NCBI GenBank assembly: GCA_902475435.1
Contig: CABRZL010000002.1
Location: 1-64,000, forward strand
Direction of reading: 5' to 3'
Source: an uncultured Eubacteriales bacterium
Lineage (GTDB): Bacteria; Bacillota; Clostridia; Oscillospirales; Oscillospiraceae
Length of the DNA stretch: 64,000 bases
Part shown: positions 25,237-34,810 of the stretch, in pieces
Layout of the letters: every line of letters starts with the position of its first letter
Numbering within the stretch: the stretch's first letter is position 1
Program-made: the position numbers and the translations under genes
Notes under the pieces: generated by a model
What the model saw: only the letters and a program-made list of their open reading frames with translations
Databases searched by the model: none
What the model was told of the DNA's origin: nothing

Positions 25237-25823
25237 GCTTTTGCCTCCAGTATGGGAATTCCGGCCGTTCGGAGCATTTGTGCGGTGGCGCAGAGGGGAA
25301 GACCTACCACGTTGTAATAGTCTCCCACCAGTTTGTCTACAAAAAGCGACGCATATCCCTGAATGCCGTAGGCGCCTGCTTTATCCATGGGCTCTCCGGT
25401 AGCAATATAAGCCCGGATTTCTGTCCGGTTCAGCGGCCGGAAATGGACTTCGGTTTTCTCACAGTGTGTTTGAACCCGGGAGTTGGTCCGGACTGTAACG
25501 CCGGTCAGCACCAGATGGCTGCGGCCAGAGAGTGACAGCAGCATTTGCTCTGCATCAGCGGAATCTGTTGGCTTTCCTAAAATCGAGCCATCCCGTACGA
25601 CTACGGTGTCTGCAGACAGAATCACTGCATTTTCCGGATGATACTCGCCCACAGCATGTGCTTTTATGCGGCTCAGACGCTCGACCTGTTCCTGCGGCGT
25701 CAGACCGGGGATCAGCGTCTCATCCGCAGCTGCCGGGTGGACGGTGAAGGTAAGACCAATGCGTTCCAGCAGTTCTTTACGCCGCGGAGAACCGGATGCT
25801 AAAATCAGATTATAATTGTTCAT
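25233..25823 (-). CDS. maf: Maf-family nucleotide pyrophosphatase
   Basis: 196-aa Maf protein: LASGSPRRKELL (about 7-18) is the family signature, followed by ILSADTVVV and a C-terminal KAGAYGIQGYASLFV segment with the phosphate-binding residues. Maf/YhdE proteins hydrolyse dTTP/UTP or modified NTPs and are often encoded beside mreBCD. GGAGG is 8 nt before the ATG at 25823. Translationally coupled to mreC by an ATGA overlap. Confidence 0.9.
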   Translation of the reverse strand: MNNYNLILASGSPRRKELLERIGLTFTVHPAAADETLIPGLTPQEQVERLSRIKAHAVGEYHPENAVILSADTVVVRDGSILGKPTDSADAEQMLLSLSGRSHLVLTGVTVRTNSRVQTHCEKTEVHFRPLNRTEIRAYIATGEPMDKAGAYGIQGYASLFVDKLVGDYYNVVGLPLCATAQMLRTAGIPILEAKA

Positions 25824-25850
25824 GGGAATTTCCTCCATCGAAATGGGTGG

Positions 25851-27932
25851 TTACTCAACGCCTCTGAGGTATAGTCCCCGGGTATTGACGCCGGGATCAA
25901 AAGTCCCGCCCCGGAGGTGATCCTGAAGCACGGTGTTGACCTGTTGGTCGTTTTCCGTGGTGAAATTCAGACGGAGGGCCCAAAGCCCTAAATCCGTGAG
26001 CTCAGAGAGTTTATCGCCCCAGTACAGCTTTCGGCTGTTGTAGATCACGCTGCGGCAGGTATTTCCATCCCGCAGGACAGGAAAGCGACTGCCAGTACGG
26101 TCTACCAGACCGGTGCGGCTGCTGCCGCAAGTACAGGTGCCGGTACGGCTGTGTATGATACAGTTTTCCGTAATCATGAGCGGAAGACGGCCATAGGAGA
26201 TTAACTCCATGGGGACGGGCTTGGAAAGATCCCGGATTTGGGGCAAGGTCAGTTCAAAGGATGCCGTCAAAGAGGCGCATCCCAGCGCTGCATAGAGGTT
26301 GGCCGAACCGGAATTAAAGACGTTTAATCCAAAATCGCCATGGACAATATACCCAGCCCGACGCAGGGGGTCTATCATGCCCAGATTGCCTGCCAGTGCA
26401 TCCCGGACGCCCAGGGCCTTGGCCTGTGCCAACTGCCGGAAAACAGGGTCCCATTGTTCTTCAAAAATTACCCGAGGGAGCACCGCGCACACGGGTACCG
26501 TCTGGAGCGCTGCTGTTACGCTGGGATGCCCAGACACCACCAGATGGAGAGGCATATAAAGAAGAGCGGGCTGAAAGCCGAGAAGTTCCGGTGTAAGCTG
26601 GCGTACAGACTGAATGCTGACAGTATAAACAGGTTTTCCGCGATGAGAAGCATAGACGGTCGGAGCGGTAAAAGAACCTTCCCGAGTCTGTGGCACTTGT
26701 CCTCTCAGCGCCGAAAGACGGCTCAGCACGTCTCGGCGAAGGGTGTTGATGGCGGAAGCGGACAACGTAAGCCCTGGTTCCAGCTCCAGTTGAAGGTCAG
26801 AGAGATAATAGGGGGTTCCGCCGGTCTTTTGCAGACGGCTTAACAGATCCTGTTGCGTCAGGGGACGTGTTCTGGCTACTTCCGGGAATGGACCAGTACT
26901 CTGAACCCATAAACCCTGAGCATCTATGGCGGTTAAAGTAGAGGGCATCCCGTAGCGCAGGGACATCTGGAAGGTGACGGGGACGCGGCGAACTTCGGCA
27001 TTTTCGTAGGAAGCTCTGGCCCGGGCGAATAAAGCCCGGTCAGACTCTTCCTGATGGGTGCCGAACATGGCTTCACCCTTGCGGCCGGTGTAGTAGCCGT
27101 CTGTGAAGCCCTGGCGGGAAAAAGCCTTGCGGAGTTCCTGCAATTGCCGAGATGTGACGGGTCGGCCCAAGACGGCGTCTTTGTAGATCTTTGTGGCAAT
27201 TGCCACGTACTCCGCCCGTTTCATGCGTCCTTCAATTTTGATGCAGGACACGCCCATCTCATCCAATTCCTGCAGGTAGCTTATCAGACAGTTGTCCTTG
27301 AGGCTTAAGGGGTAGCGGTTTTCCTGGCGGTCAAAGCCATAGGCCATGCGGCAGGGTTGGGCGCATTGCCCGCGGTTGCCGCTGCGACGTCCGATCATCG
27401 CGGACATATAGCATTGTCCGGAATAGCACATGCACAGCGCGCCATGAACAAAAACCTCCACTTCTATGGGACTCTCGCGGCAAATGGCGGAGATCTGGCT
27501 TCGGCTGAGCTCCCGGGCCAAGACTACGCGGCTGATTCCAAGTTCGGCGGCTTTTTTGACTCCGGCCAGATTGTGAACCGCCATTTGCGTGCTGGCGTGA
27601 ATGGGCATGTCCGGTGCCATTTGGCGGATCAATTGCAAAATGCCAAGATCCTGTACCAAAATGGCGTCCACACCGGCCCGGCGGGCTTCTGTAATCACTT
27701 GTCCGGCAGACTTGAGTTCCCGATCTAATACCAGGGTGTTAAGAGTCAGGTAGACCTTAACGCCTCGAATATGACAGTAACTGACACATTGCCGCAGTTG
27801 CTCCTCTGTGAAGTTTTTGGCGTTCATGCGGGCGTTAAAGGCGCCATATCCCAAATACACCGCATCAGCGCCGTTTTGCACCGCGGCGATCAGCGCATCG
27901 CTGGAACCCGCGGGGGATAGCACTTCAAGCAT
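25851..27932 (-). CDS. U32-family protein, probable 23S rRNA C2501 hydroxylase (RlhA-like)
   Basis: 693 aa, close to the length of E. coli RlhA/YdcP (about 650). It carries the U32 hallmark block (VHGALCMCYSGQCYMSA, then a second Cys-rich GNRGQCAQPCR, about 165-200) with conserved cysteines that may bind Fe-S. RlhA makes 5-hydroxycytidine in 23S rRNA; other U32 proteins modify tRNA or were described as collagenases. A C-terminal Cys pair (TCTCG) is also present. It heads the U32-maf-mreCD-mrdA-dnaD-dnaI operon, with 27 bp to maf. Confidence 0.8.
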   Translation of the reverse strand: MLEVLSPAGSSDALIAAVQNGADAVYLGYGAFNARMNAKNFTEEQLRQCVSYCHIRGVKVYLTLNTLVLDRELKSAGQVITEARRAGVDAILVQDLGILQLIRQMAPDMPIHASTQMAVHNLAGVKKAAELGISRVVLARELSRSQISAICRESPIEVEVFVHGALCMCYSGQCYMSAMIGRRSGNRGQCAQPCRMAYGFDRQENRYPLSLKDNCLISYLQELDEMGVSCIKIEGRMKRAEYVAIATKIYKDAVLGRPVTSRQLQELRKAFSRQGFTDGYYTGRKGEAMFGTHQEESDRALFARARASYENAEVRRVPVTFQMSLRYGMPSTLTAIDAQGLWVQSTGPFPEVARTRPLTQQDLLSRLQKTGGTPYYLSDLQLELEPGLTLSASAINTLRRDVLSRLSALRGQVPQTREGSFTAPTVYASHRGKPVYTVSIQSVRQLTPELLGFQPALLYMPLHLVVSGHPSVTAALQTVPVCAVLPRVIFEEQWDPVFRQLAQAKALGVRDALAGNLGMIDPLRRAGYIVHGDFGLNVFNSGSANLYAALGCASLTASFELTLPQIRDLSKPVPMELISYGRLPLMITENCIIHSRTGTCTCGSSRTGLVDRTGSRFPVLRDGNTCRSVIYNSRKLYWGDKLSELTDLGLWALRLNFTTENDQQVNTVLQDHLRGGTFDPGVNTRGLYLRGVE

Positions 27933-28004
27933 ATTGTTACCTCATTTTATAAAAAATCCAAGCCGCAAAAGGGCTTAAGGGCGTAAAATTGATTTTGAAC
28001 TATC

Positions 28005-28010
28005 ATTATA
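28005..28010 (-). promoter_or_regulatory. Extended -10 promoter element of the U32-mre-dna operon
   Basis: Minus strand TGGTATAAT (extended -10; TATAAT at 28005-28010), with only a weak -35 (TTTCGC at 28028-28033, 17-bp spacer). It is about 70 nt before the U32 start. Confidence 0.55.
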
Positions 28011-28077
28011 CCACATTTCCTTCCGCGGCGAAACCCCTAAAGACGCCAAAACCTACCGGAATTTCGTGGCAGAGAGA

Positions 28078-28111
28078 GAAAAAACGCCTCCATTCGGAAG
28101 GAATAGAGGCG
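28078..28111 (-). terminator. Terminator after superoxide dismutase
   Basis: 11-bp stem with one mismatch (28085-28095 with 28101-28111), GGAAG loop, and a minus-strand T run at 28078-28084. Confidence 0.85.
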
Positions 28112-28183
28112 AAAGGTTTCCTAATATGCGATTTGCAGCGTGCCAAAAGGGATTATGTTATGGGCGAACATAGTTGAAACATG

Positions 28184-28798
28184 TTAGGCCATGCAATGGT
28201 GATATCGCGTTGCAGCTTCTGACCAGTTTAATACGTGGAATAATGATTCTAGATAATTTTTGCGAAGGTTTTGATATTGCAGGTAATAGGCATGTTCCCA
28301 CACGTCTATATTCAGAATAGGTCGCATGCCCTGCGGCAGGGGTGTTTCCTGATTGCACGTGGTAACAATGCGCAGACGGCCTTTGCAGGAAACCAGCCAG
28401 GCATAACCGGAACCAAACACACTCATGGCCGCATCTGTCATTTGTCTTTGGAATGCGGCCGGATGTCCAAAGTCCCGTTCCAATGCCTGTTTCAATGCGC
28501 CGCTGGGGCATTGATCTGTTTCCGGCGTTAGACTGGAAAAAAAGAATTCATGGTTGAATACGCCTCCGGCATTTCGTAGAATAGGAACTCGCACATGGTC
28601 CGGGTAGCGTCCCGCCGTGCAAATCAGCTGTTTTAAATCCAGCGTTTGCAGACGCGGACATCCGGACAAGGCTTTGTTGAGACCCTCTACATAGGCGGCC
28701 AAATGTCGGTCGTGATGCAGATGCATGGTAGCGGCGTCAATGTAGGGCTCCAGGGCGTCGTAGGCATAAGGCAGAGCCGGCAATTCAAATGGATACAT
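28184..28798 (-). CDS. Fe/Mn-type superoxide dismutase
   Basis: 204 aa, the usual length for the Fe/Mn SOD family. The four metal ligands can be seen: His in MHLHHDRH (about 27), His in NHEFFF (about 76), Asp and His in DVWEHAYY (about 160 and 164). GSGYAWLV is the conserved central strand. It removes superoxide in the cytoplasm, useful to an anaerobe exposed to oxygen. The C-terminal end RYHHCMA is unusual. It follows the 77-aa gene, with a terminator-like hairpin between. Confidence 0.85.
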   Translation of the reverse strand: MYPFELPALPYAYDALEPYIDAATMHLHHDRHLAAYVEGLNKALSGCPRLQTLDLKQLICTAGRYPDHVRVPILRNAGGVFNHEFFFSSLTPETDQCPSGALKQALERDFGHPAAFQRQMTDAAMSVFGSGYAWLVSCKGRLRIVTTCNQETPLPQGMRPILNIDVWEHAYYLQYQNLRKNYLESLFHVLNWSEAATRYHHCMA

Positions 28799-28842
28799 AG
28801 AAATCCCCCTTTGCCCCAGCCTATGCCAACGGGAAGAAAAGG

Positions 28843-28869
28843 TGCCCGAAACAGCGGCTGTTTCGGGCA
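28843..28869. terminator. Hairpin between the 77-aa gene and superoxide dismutase
   Basis: 11-bp perfect stem (28843-28853 with 28859-28869), 5-nt loop, followed on the minus strand by CCTTTTC. Confidence 0.7.
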
Positions 28870-28878
28870 GTTATATTT

Positions 28879-29112
28879 TCATATGGTTCGGTCGATGAAA
28901 GGAATGTTTTTTTCTCTGGCAAGATTGGAAAAACGGCGCTTTACACGGGGCCAACTGTCTCCGGCATTCTCTACGGCGCTTTTTCTGAGATAAATAGAGC
29001 CGCCTGAAGTCTCCATACGAAGGATTTCGTCTTCTGTGGTCTTTTGTTTCAGAAATCCGGTCTTCTCCTGCACCCGCTGCACGTCAAATGAAGTAATACT
29101 GCTCTTTGCCAT
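28879..29112 (-). CDS. Small conserved-type protein of unknown function (77 aa)
   Basis: 77-aa soluble, basic protein that I do not recognise. It has no membrane segment, signal or cysteine. Its middle (TEDEILRMETSGGSIYLRKSAVENAGDSW, about 25-54) alternates strand-like and charged parts. AGGAGG is 6 nt before the ATG at 29112, and a good promoter lies at 29142-29170, so expression is likely. It precedes the superoxide dismutase gene on the same strand, but a hairpin separates them. Confidence 0.7.
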   Translation of the reverse strand: MAKSSITSFDVQRVQEKTGFLKQKTTEDEILRMETSGGSIYLRKSAVENAGDSWPRVKRRFSNLAREKNIPFIDRTI

Positions 29113-29141
29113 ACTGGTTCCTCCTATCATAGGCTATGTCC

Positions 29142-29170
29142 AATATAGAACATTTGAGCGGAAAATACAA
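29142..29170 (-). promoter_or_regulatory. Promoter of the 77-aa gene
   Basis: Minus strand: -35 TTGTAT (29165-29170), 17-bp spacer, -10 TATATT (29142-29147). Confidence 0.65.
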
Positions 29171-29248
29171 GCAGAACTTGTCCCGGAACAAGAATCCACG
29201 TCCATTTGCCATTCTTTCCTGTTTTTCTCGAAATTATTGCAGAAATGC

Positions 29249-29276
29249 TTGCAATCCCATGGAAATATGGTAAAAT
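29249..29276 (+). promoter_or_regulatory. Promoter of the membrane pyrophosphatase gene
   Basis: -35 TTGCAA (29249-29254), 16-bp spacer, extended -10 TGGTAAAAT (TAAAAT at 29271-29276). Confidence 0.7.
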
Positions 29277-29318
29277 AAGTGGGCAATCAAAACATATTTT
29301 TTAGTAAGGAGTTGTTTG

Positions 29319-31442
<2,124 letters not shown>

Positions 31443-31446
31443 TCTG

Positions 31447-31482
31447 AAAAAATGGCTGCCGTAAAACGGCAGCCATTTTTTA
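31447..31482. terminator. Bidirectional terminator between hppA and amidase
   Basis: 15-bp stem (31447-31461 with 31467-31481) starting with A6 and ending with T6; it overlaps the stop codon of the convergent amidase gene. Confidence 0.9.
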
Positions 31483-32226
31483 TGCTAAGTCAACATATAC
31501 TTTAGATACGTAACCATCGTTGCCCTGGTATTCTACTGCGTACCATTCTCCGCTGTCTCCCAGAACATTGATGGTAGCGCCGTTTGGAATCGAGGCGATA
31601 ATTCGTGATTCCAGGCTGGGGCTCTCGCGCAGGTTCAGCGTACCGGATGTGAGACGGACCACGCCTTTTCTCGGATAATTTTCTCCCGGCTCCCGGAAGG
31701 GAATGCCGAAGTATTCGGTTAGGGCCAAAACAATTGTTCTAGCAATGAGATCCAGGTTGGACGTGATCCAGTTGGCGTCTTCCGTGTTGTCATGATAGGC
31801 CAGTTCAATAAATACGGACGGCGCTTTTGTTTGCCGTACCTCTCCAATGGCTGTGGTTCCAAGGGCGCGAACCTTGTTTGGATCTGGATAGATTGTCTTG
31901 ATGGCATCGGCAATCAAATTTGCGGCGCGTTTTCCTTCCACACTGGAGGGATAATAGTAGATGTCGCTGCCACGGACCTGACCATAAATGCTTTCGGGAG
32001 CGCCGTTGGAATGAAGCGCAAGATGCAGGTCATAATTTCCCGCGTTGCTTTGGCGGATGGATTGAGAGGCGGAACCTGTTGGAGAATTGCGGGTAAACTG
32101 GATACCGGACGCCGTCAAATAGGGTTCCATAGCGTCTGCAAGCCGGTTCATCCAATATTCTTCCGAGTTTCCCGTCACATACAGATTGCCTTCCTGGGTG
32201 GAAGGACTTAAAAATATGCTTGGCAT
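31480..32226 (-). CDS. N-acetylmuramoyl-L-alanine amidase (Amidase_3-like) with SH3 domain
   Basis: 248 aa. Amidase_3-like domain (about 1-175): H72 in LALHSN, E22/E23 after the first strand, and E141 in VFIELAYHD fit the zinc and catalytic positions. The first zinc ligand, normally in DPGHGG, is absent (FLSPSTQ at 5-11). Residues about 182-248 form a bacterial SH3 domain (TLNLRESPS...GYVSKVYV) that binds peptidoglycan. There is no signal peptide, so it may be released by the mother cell or act at spore or vegetative lysis, as for CwlC-type enzymes. Convergent with hppA. Enzyme activity is likely but not certain. Confidence 0.8.
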   Translation of the reverse strand: MPSIFLSPSTQEGNLYVTGNSEEYWMNRLADAMEPYLTASGIQFTRNSPTGSASQSIRQSNAGNYDLHLALHSNGAPESIYGQVRGSDIYYYPSSVEGKRAANLIADAIKTIYPDPNKVRALGTTAIGEVRQTKAPSVFIELAYHDNTEDANWITSNLDLIARTIVLALTEYFGIPFREPGENYPRKGVVRLTSGTLNLRESPSLESRIIASIPNGATINVLGDSGEWYAVEYQGNDGYVSKVYVDLA

Positions 32227-32361
32227 AGGCTGCTCCTTTCATGTCTTGCTGCTCTATCCTATGCGTGTCCCTGACGCTATGCCACTGAATAATCTGTGTT
32301 TTTTTGCAGATACTGCATAGAAGGGGAACAGGAAGCCGTAAACTTTATGCAATTTAGCCTC

Positions 32362-32390
32362 TTGACCCTTATTTGCTTTGCCTGTATAAT
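32362..32390 (+). promoter_or_regulatory. Promoter of the T-box / aspS-gatCAB operon
   Basis: -35 TTGACC (32362-32367), 17-bp spacer, -10 TATAAT (32385-32390, full consensus). Confidence 0.85.
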
Positions 32391-32396
32391 GTATAA

Positions 32397-32680
32397 AAAC
32401 ATGATATTCCGAAAGGCAATGATGGGAAAAAGTAGTGGTTTTTCCGCCGTACAGAGAACCGGAGTAGCTGAAAACCGGTCGGCGCATTCCATGAACGAAC
32501 ATCTCGGAGCCGCAGCTCGAACCCGGCATGTCCGGCAGTAGGGTGCGCCGCGGTCAGCGCGTTACAGCTGATGCTTAATCGCAATGAGCGGATTCGCAAG
32601 AATTCATATGGGTGGTACCACGGAAGTCTGTTTGCCTTTCGTCCCATGTCTCTGAATTGAGACGGGGCGGAAGGTTTTTT
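32397..32680 (+). promoter_or_regulatory. T-box leader with AAC (Asn) specifier
   Basis: Transcription-attenuation leader that reads uncharged tRNA. The T-box sequence GGGTGGTACCACGG is at 32610-32623, near consensus (A for G once). Aligned on the conserved 3' side of Stem I (ATCTCGGAGC, 32501-32510; compare ATTCTTGAGC after GGC in Bacillus glyQS), the specifier triplet at 32498-32500 is AAC, Asn. An intrinsic terminator (32635-32680) closes the leader. Uncharged tRNA(Asn) should therefore induce the genes. The exact 5' end is estimated from the promoter. The T-box class is sure; the specifier reading is by comparison from memory. Confidence 0.88.
32635..32680 (+). terminator. T-box-controlled intrinsic terminator
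   Basis: Stem 32635-32645 with 32664-32674, inner GTCTC/GAGAC helix (32648-32652 with 32659-32663), then T6. It would compete with the antiterminator that includes the T-box bulge. Confidence 0.85.
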
Positions 32681-32716
32681 GTCTCTTATAAGACGCTAAG
32701 AGAGGATGATAGTTAG

Positions 32717-34798
32717 ATGCTAAAACGCACCATTTACTGCGGCGCCCTGCGGGAGGACGCCATTGGGCAAGAGGAGATTGTTGCCGGCTGGGTCCAGACC
32801 AAGCGTGATATGGGCGGCGTGGTGTTTGTGGACCTTCGAGACCGGGAGGGGGTTTTGCAGGTAGTCTTTGACGCACAGAATCTGCCTGCGGAGGAATTTT
32901 CCATTGCAGACCGGCTGAAGAACGAGACTGTGATTGCTGTGCGCGGATATGTCAGGAAGCGGGACGAAGAAACGGTCAATCCCAAACTGGAAACAGGAAC
33001 CATAGAACTGCGGGCGCAGCAGTTGGAGCTCATCTCCGAGGCAGATCCACTGCCGTTCTCTGTGGAGGATGGAACCAGCAACGAGGCGCTGCGTCTGAAA
33101 TACCGCTATCTGGATCTGCGGCGGCCGGAGATGATTTCCAAGCTGAAATTCCGCCACCGGGTGCAGAAGTGCACGGAGGACTACTTGGACGCCCATGGTT
33201 TTTTGGCAGTGGAGACGCCTATTTTGACCAAATCTACGCCAGAGGGCGCCCGGGACTATTTGGTGCCGTCCCGTGTCCACAACGGGATGTTTTATGCGCT
33301 GCCCCAGTCGCCGCAGATTTTTAAGCAACTCCTTATGGTGGGCGGAATTGATAAATACTACCAGATTGCGCGATGCTTCCGGGATGAGGATCTGCGGGCG
33401 GACCGGCAACCGGAATTCACGCAGGTGGATATGGAAATGAGTTTTGTGGATCAGGAGGATGTGCTCCGGCAGTTGGAGGATCTGTTCCGATATCTCTTCC
33501 GGAAGCTGATGGGTGTGGAGCTGGCGGATCCGTTTCCGAGGATCACCTGGACCGAATGCATGGATAAATATGGCTCCGACAAGCCGGATTTGCGGTTTGA
33601 TCTGCCGATTGTGGACTTGACGGAGACCGTTCGGGACTGTGGGTTTTCTGTGTTTCAAAACGCGCTGAAGAAGGGTGGCGTAGTTCGGGCCATCAATGTT
33701 CGGGGCCGTGCGGACTTCACCAGGACGGAAATTGAAATGCTTACGGATGAAGCCCTTCATCTGGGAGCCAAAGGCATGGCCTGGATTGCGTGGCGGCCCA
33801 CCGGAGAGGTCTATTCTATTCTTACCAAGTATTTTTCCAACGAGCAGATGAATCGGCTGCTGTCCGCCATGGATGCAGCCCCTGGGGATTTTATTTTGTT
33901 TTCCGCAGATAAGCTCTCCACGGTACGGAAGGTGCTGGGGGGGCTGCGGCTGAAACTGGCGGATCATCTACAGCTCCGACGGAAAGAGTGGAACATTCTG
34001 TTCGTCACGGATTTTCCGCAGTTTGAATTTTCAGAGGAAGAGGATCGCTGGGTCTCTACGCACCATCCTTTTACCATGCCGTACCCGGAGGATGTGCCGT
34101 ATCTTCTGACAGAACCGGGCCGGGTTCGTGCGCAGGCCTATGATGTGGTGCTCAATGGAATGGAACTGGGGAGTGGTTCGGTTCGTATTCATCAGAGAGA
34201 CGTGCAGAACAAAATGTTTGAGGCTCTGGGATTCACCCAGGAAGAAATACAGGATCGGTTTGGATTTATGGTGGATGCATTCCGCTATGGTACGCCGCCG
34301 CACGCCGGTTTTGCCTTTGGGCTGGATCGGTTGGTGATGCAGCTTACAGAAGCAGCTTCTCTGCGGGATGTAATTGCGTTTCCAAAGCTCAAGGACGCCT
34401 CCTGCCCCTTGACAGACGCCCCCAATACAGTGGATGAGGAACAGCTGGAGGTGTTGGGGATCGGTGCCCGGGATGAAAGCGGCAGAATGCGGGGTGCCAA
34501 AGCGACGCAAATTGTGTCGGGAGAAATTGATCTTCAGCATGTGGCGGATCTGGCCATGCTGAAGATTCCCGCTGCGGAAGAGGCCGGGATGATGAAGGAC
34601 CTGCTGGAGGTTGTAGAATTTGCCAACCAGCTTGAAAAAATTCGGACAGAGGGTGTCGCACCCATGGCGCATATTGCCCCCCTGGAAAATGTTTGGCGGG
34701 AAGATATCGTGACTGGTGTGAATGACCGAGATACACTGCTGGAAAATGCCCCGGCGAAAGAGGACGGATACATTTTCGTTCCCCAGGTAGTGGAGTAA
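32717..34798 (+). CDS. aspS: AspRS-GatC fusion: aspartyl-tRNA synthetase with C-terminal amidotransferase subunit C
   Basis: 693 aa, about 100 longer than normal bacterial AspRS. Residues 1-600 are a complete bacterial-type AspRS: OB-fold anticodon domain (GWVQTKRDMGG), class II motifs including YQIARCFRDED and GLDRLVMQL, and the GAD insertion. Residues about 603-693 (nt 34523-34795) match GatC from end to end: HVADLAMLKI, then PLENVWREDIV and NAPAKEDGYIFVPQVVE. No separate gatC is in the operon. The product probably charges tRNA(Asn) and tRNA(Asp) with Asp and is part of the GatCAB transamidation complex. M32 sits where discriminating enzymes have Leu and many non-discriminating ones His. 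The ATG follows GAGAGGATG; gatA starts 12 bp later. Confidence 0.93.
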   Translation: MLKRTIYCGALREDAIGQEEIVAGWVQTKRDMGGVVFVDLRDREGVLQVVFDAQNLPAEEFSIADRLKNETVIAVRGYVRKRDEETVNPKLETGTIELRAQQLELISEADPLPFSVEDGTSNEALRLKYRYLDLRRPEMISKLKFRHRVQKCTEDYLDAHGFLAVETPILTKSTPEGARDYLVPSRVHNGMFYALPQSPQIFKQLLMVGGIDKYYQIARCFRDEDLRADRQPEFTQVDMEMSFVDQEDVLRQLEDLFRYLFRKLMGVELADPFPRITWTECMDKYGSDKPDLRFDLPIVDLTETVRDCGFSVFQNALKKGGVVRAINVRGRADFTRTEIEMLTDEALHLGAKGMAWIAWRPTGEVYSILTKYFSNEQMNRLLSAMDAAPGDFILFSADKLSTVRKVLGGLRLKLADHLQLRRKEWNILFVTDFPQFEFSEEEDRWVSTHHPFTMPYPEDVPYLLTEPGRVRAQAYDVVLNGMELGSGSVRIHQRDVQNKMFEALGFTQEEIQDRFGFMVDAFRYGTPPHAGFAFGLDRLVMQLTEAASLRDVIAFPKLKDASCPLTDAPNTVDEEQLEVLGIGARDESGRMRGAKATQIVSGEIDLQHVADLAMLKIPAAEEAGMMKDLLEVVEFANQLEKIRTEGVAPMAHIAPLENVWREDIVTGVNDRDTLLENAPAKEDGYIFVPQVVE

Positions 34799-34810
34799 GG
34801 AGGGATTGTT

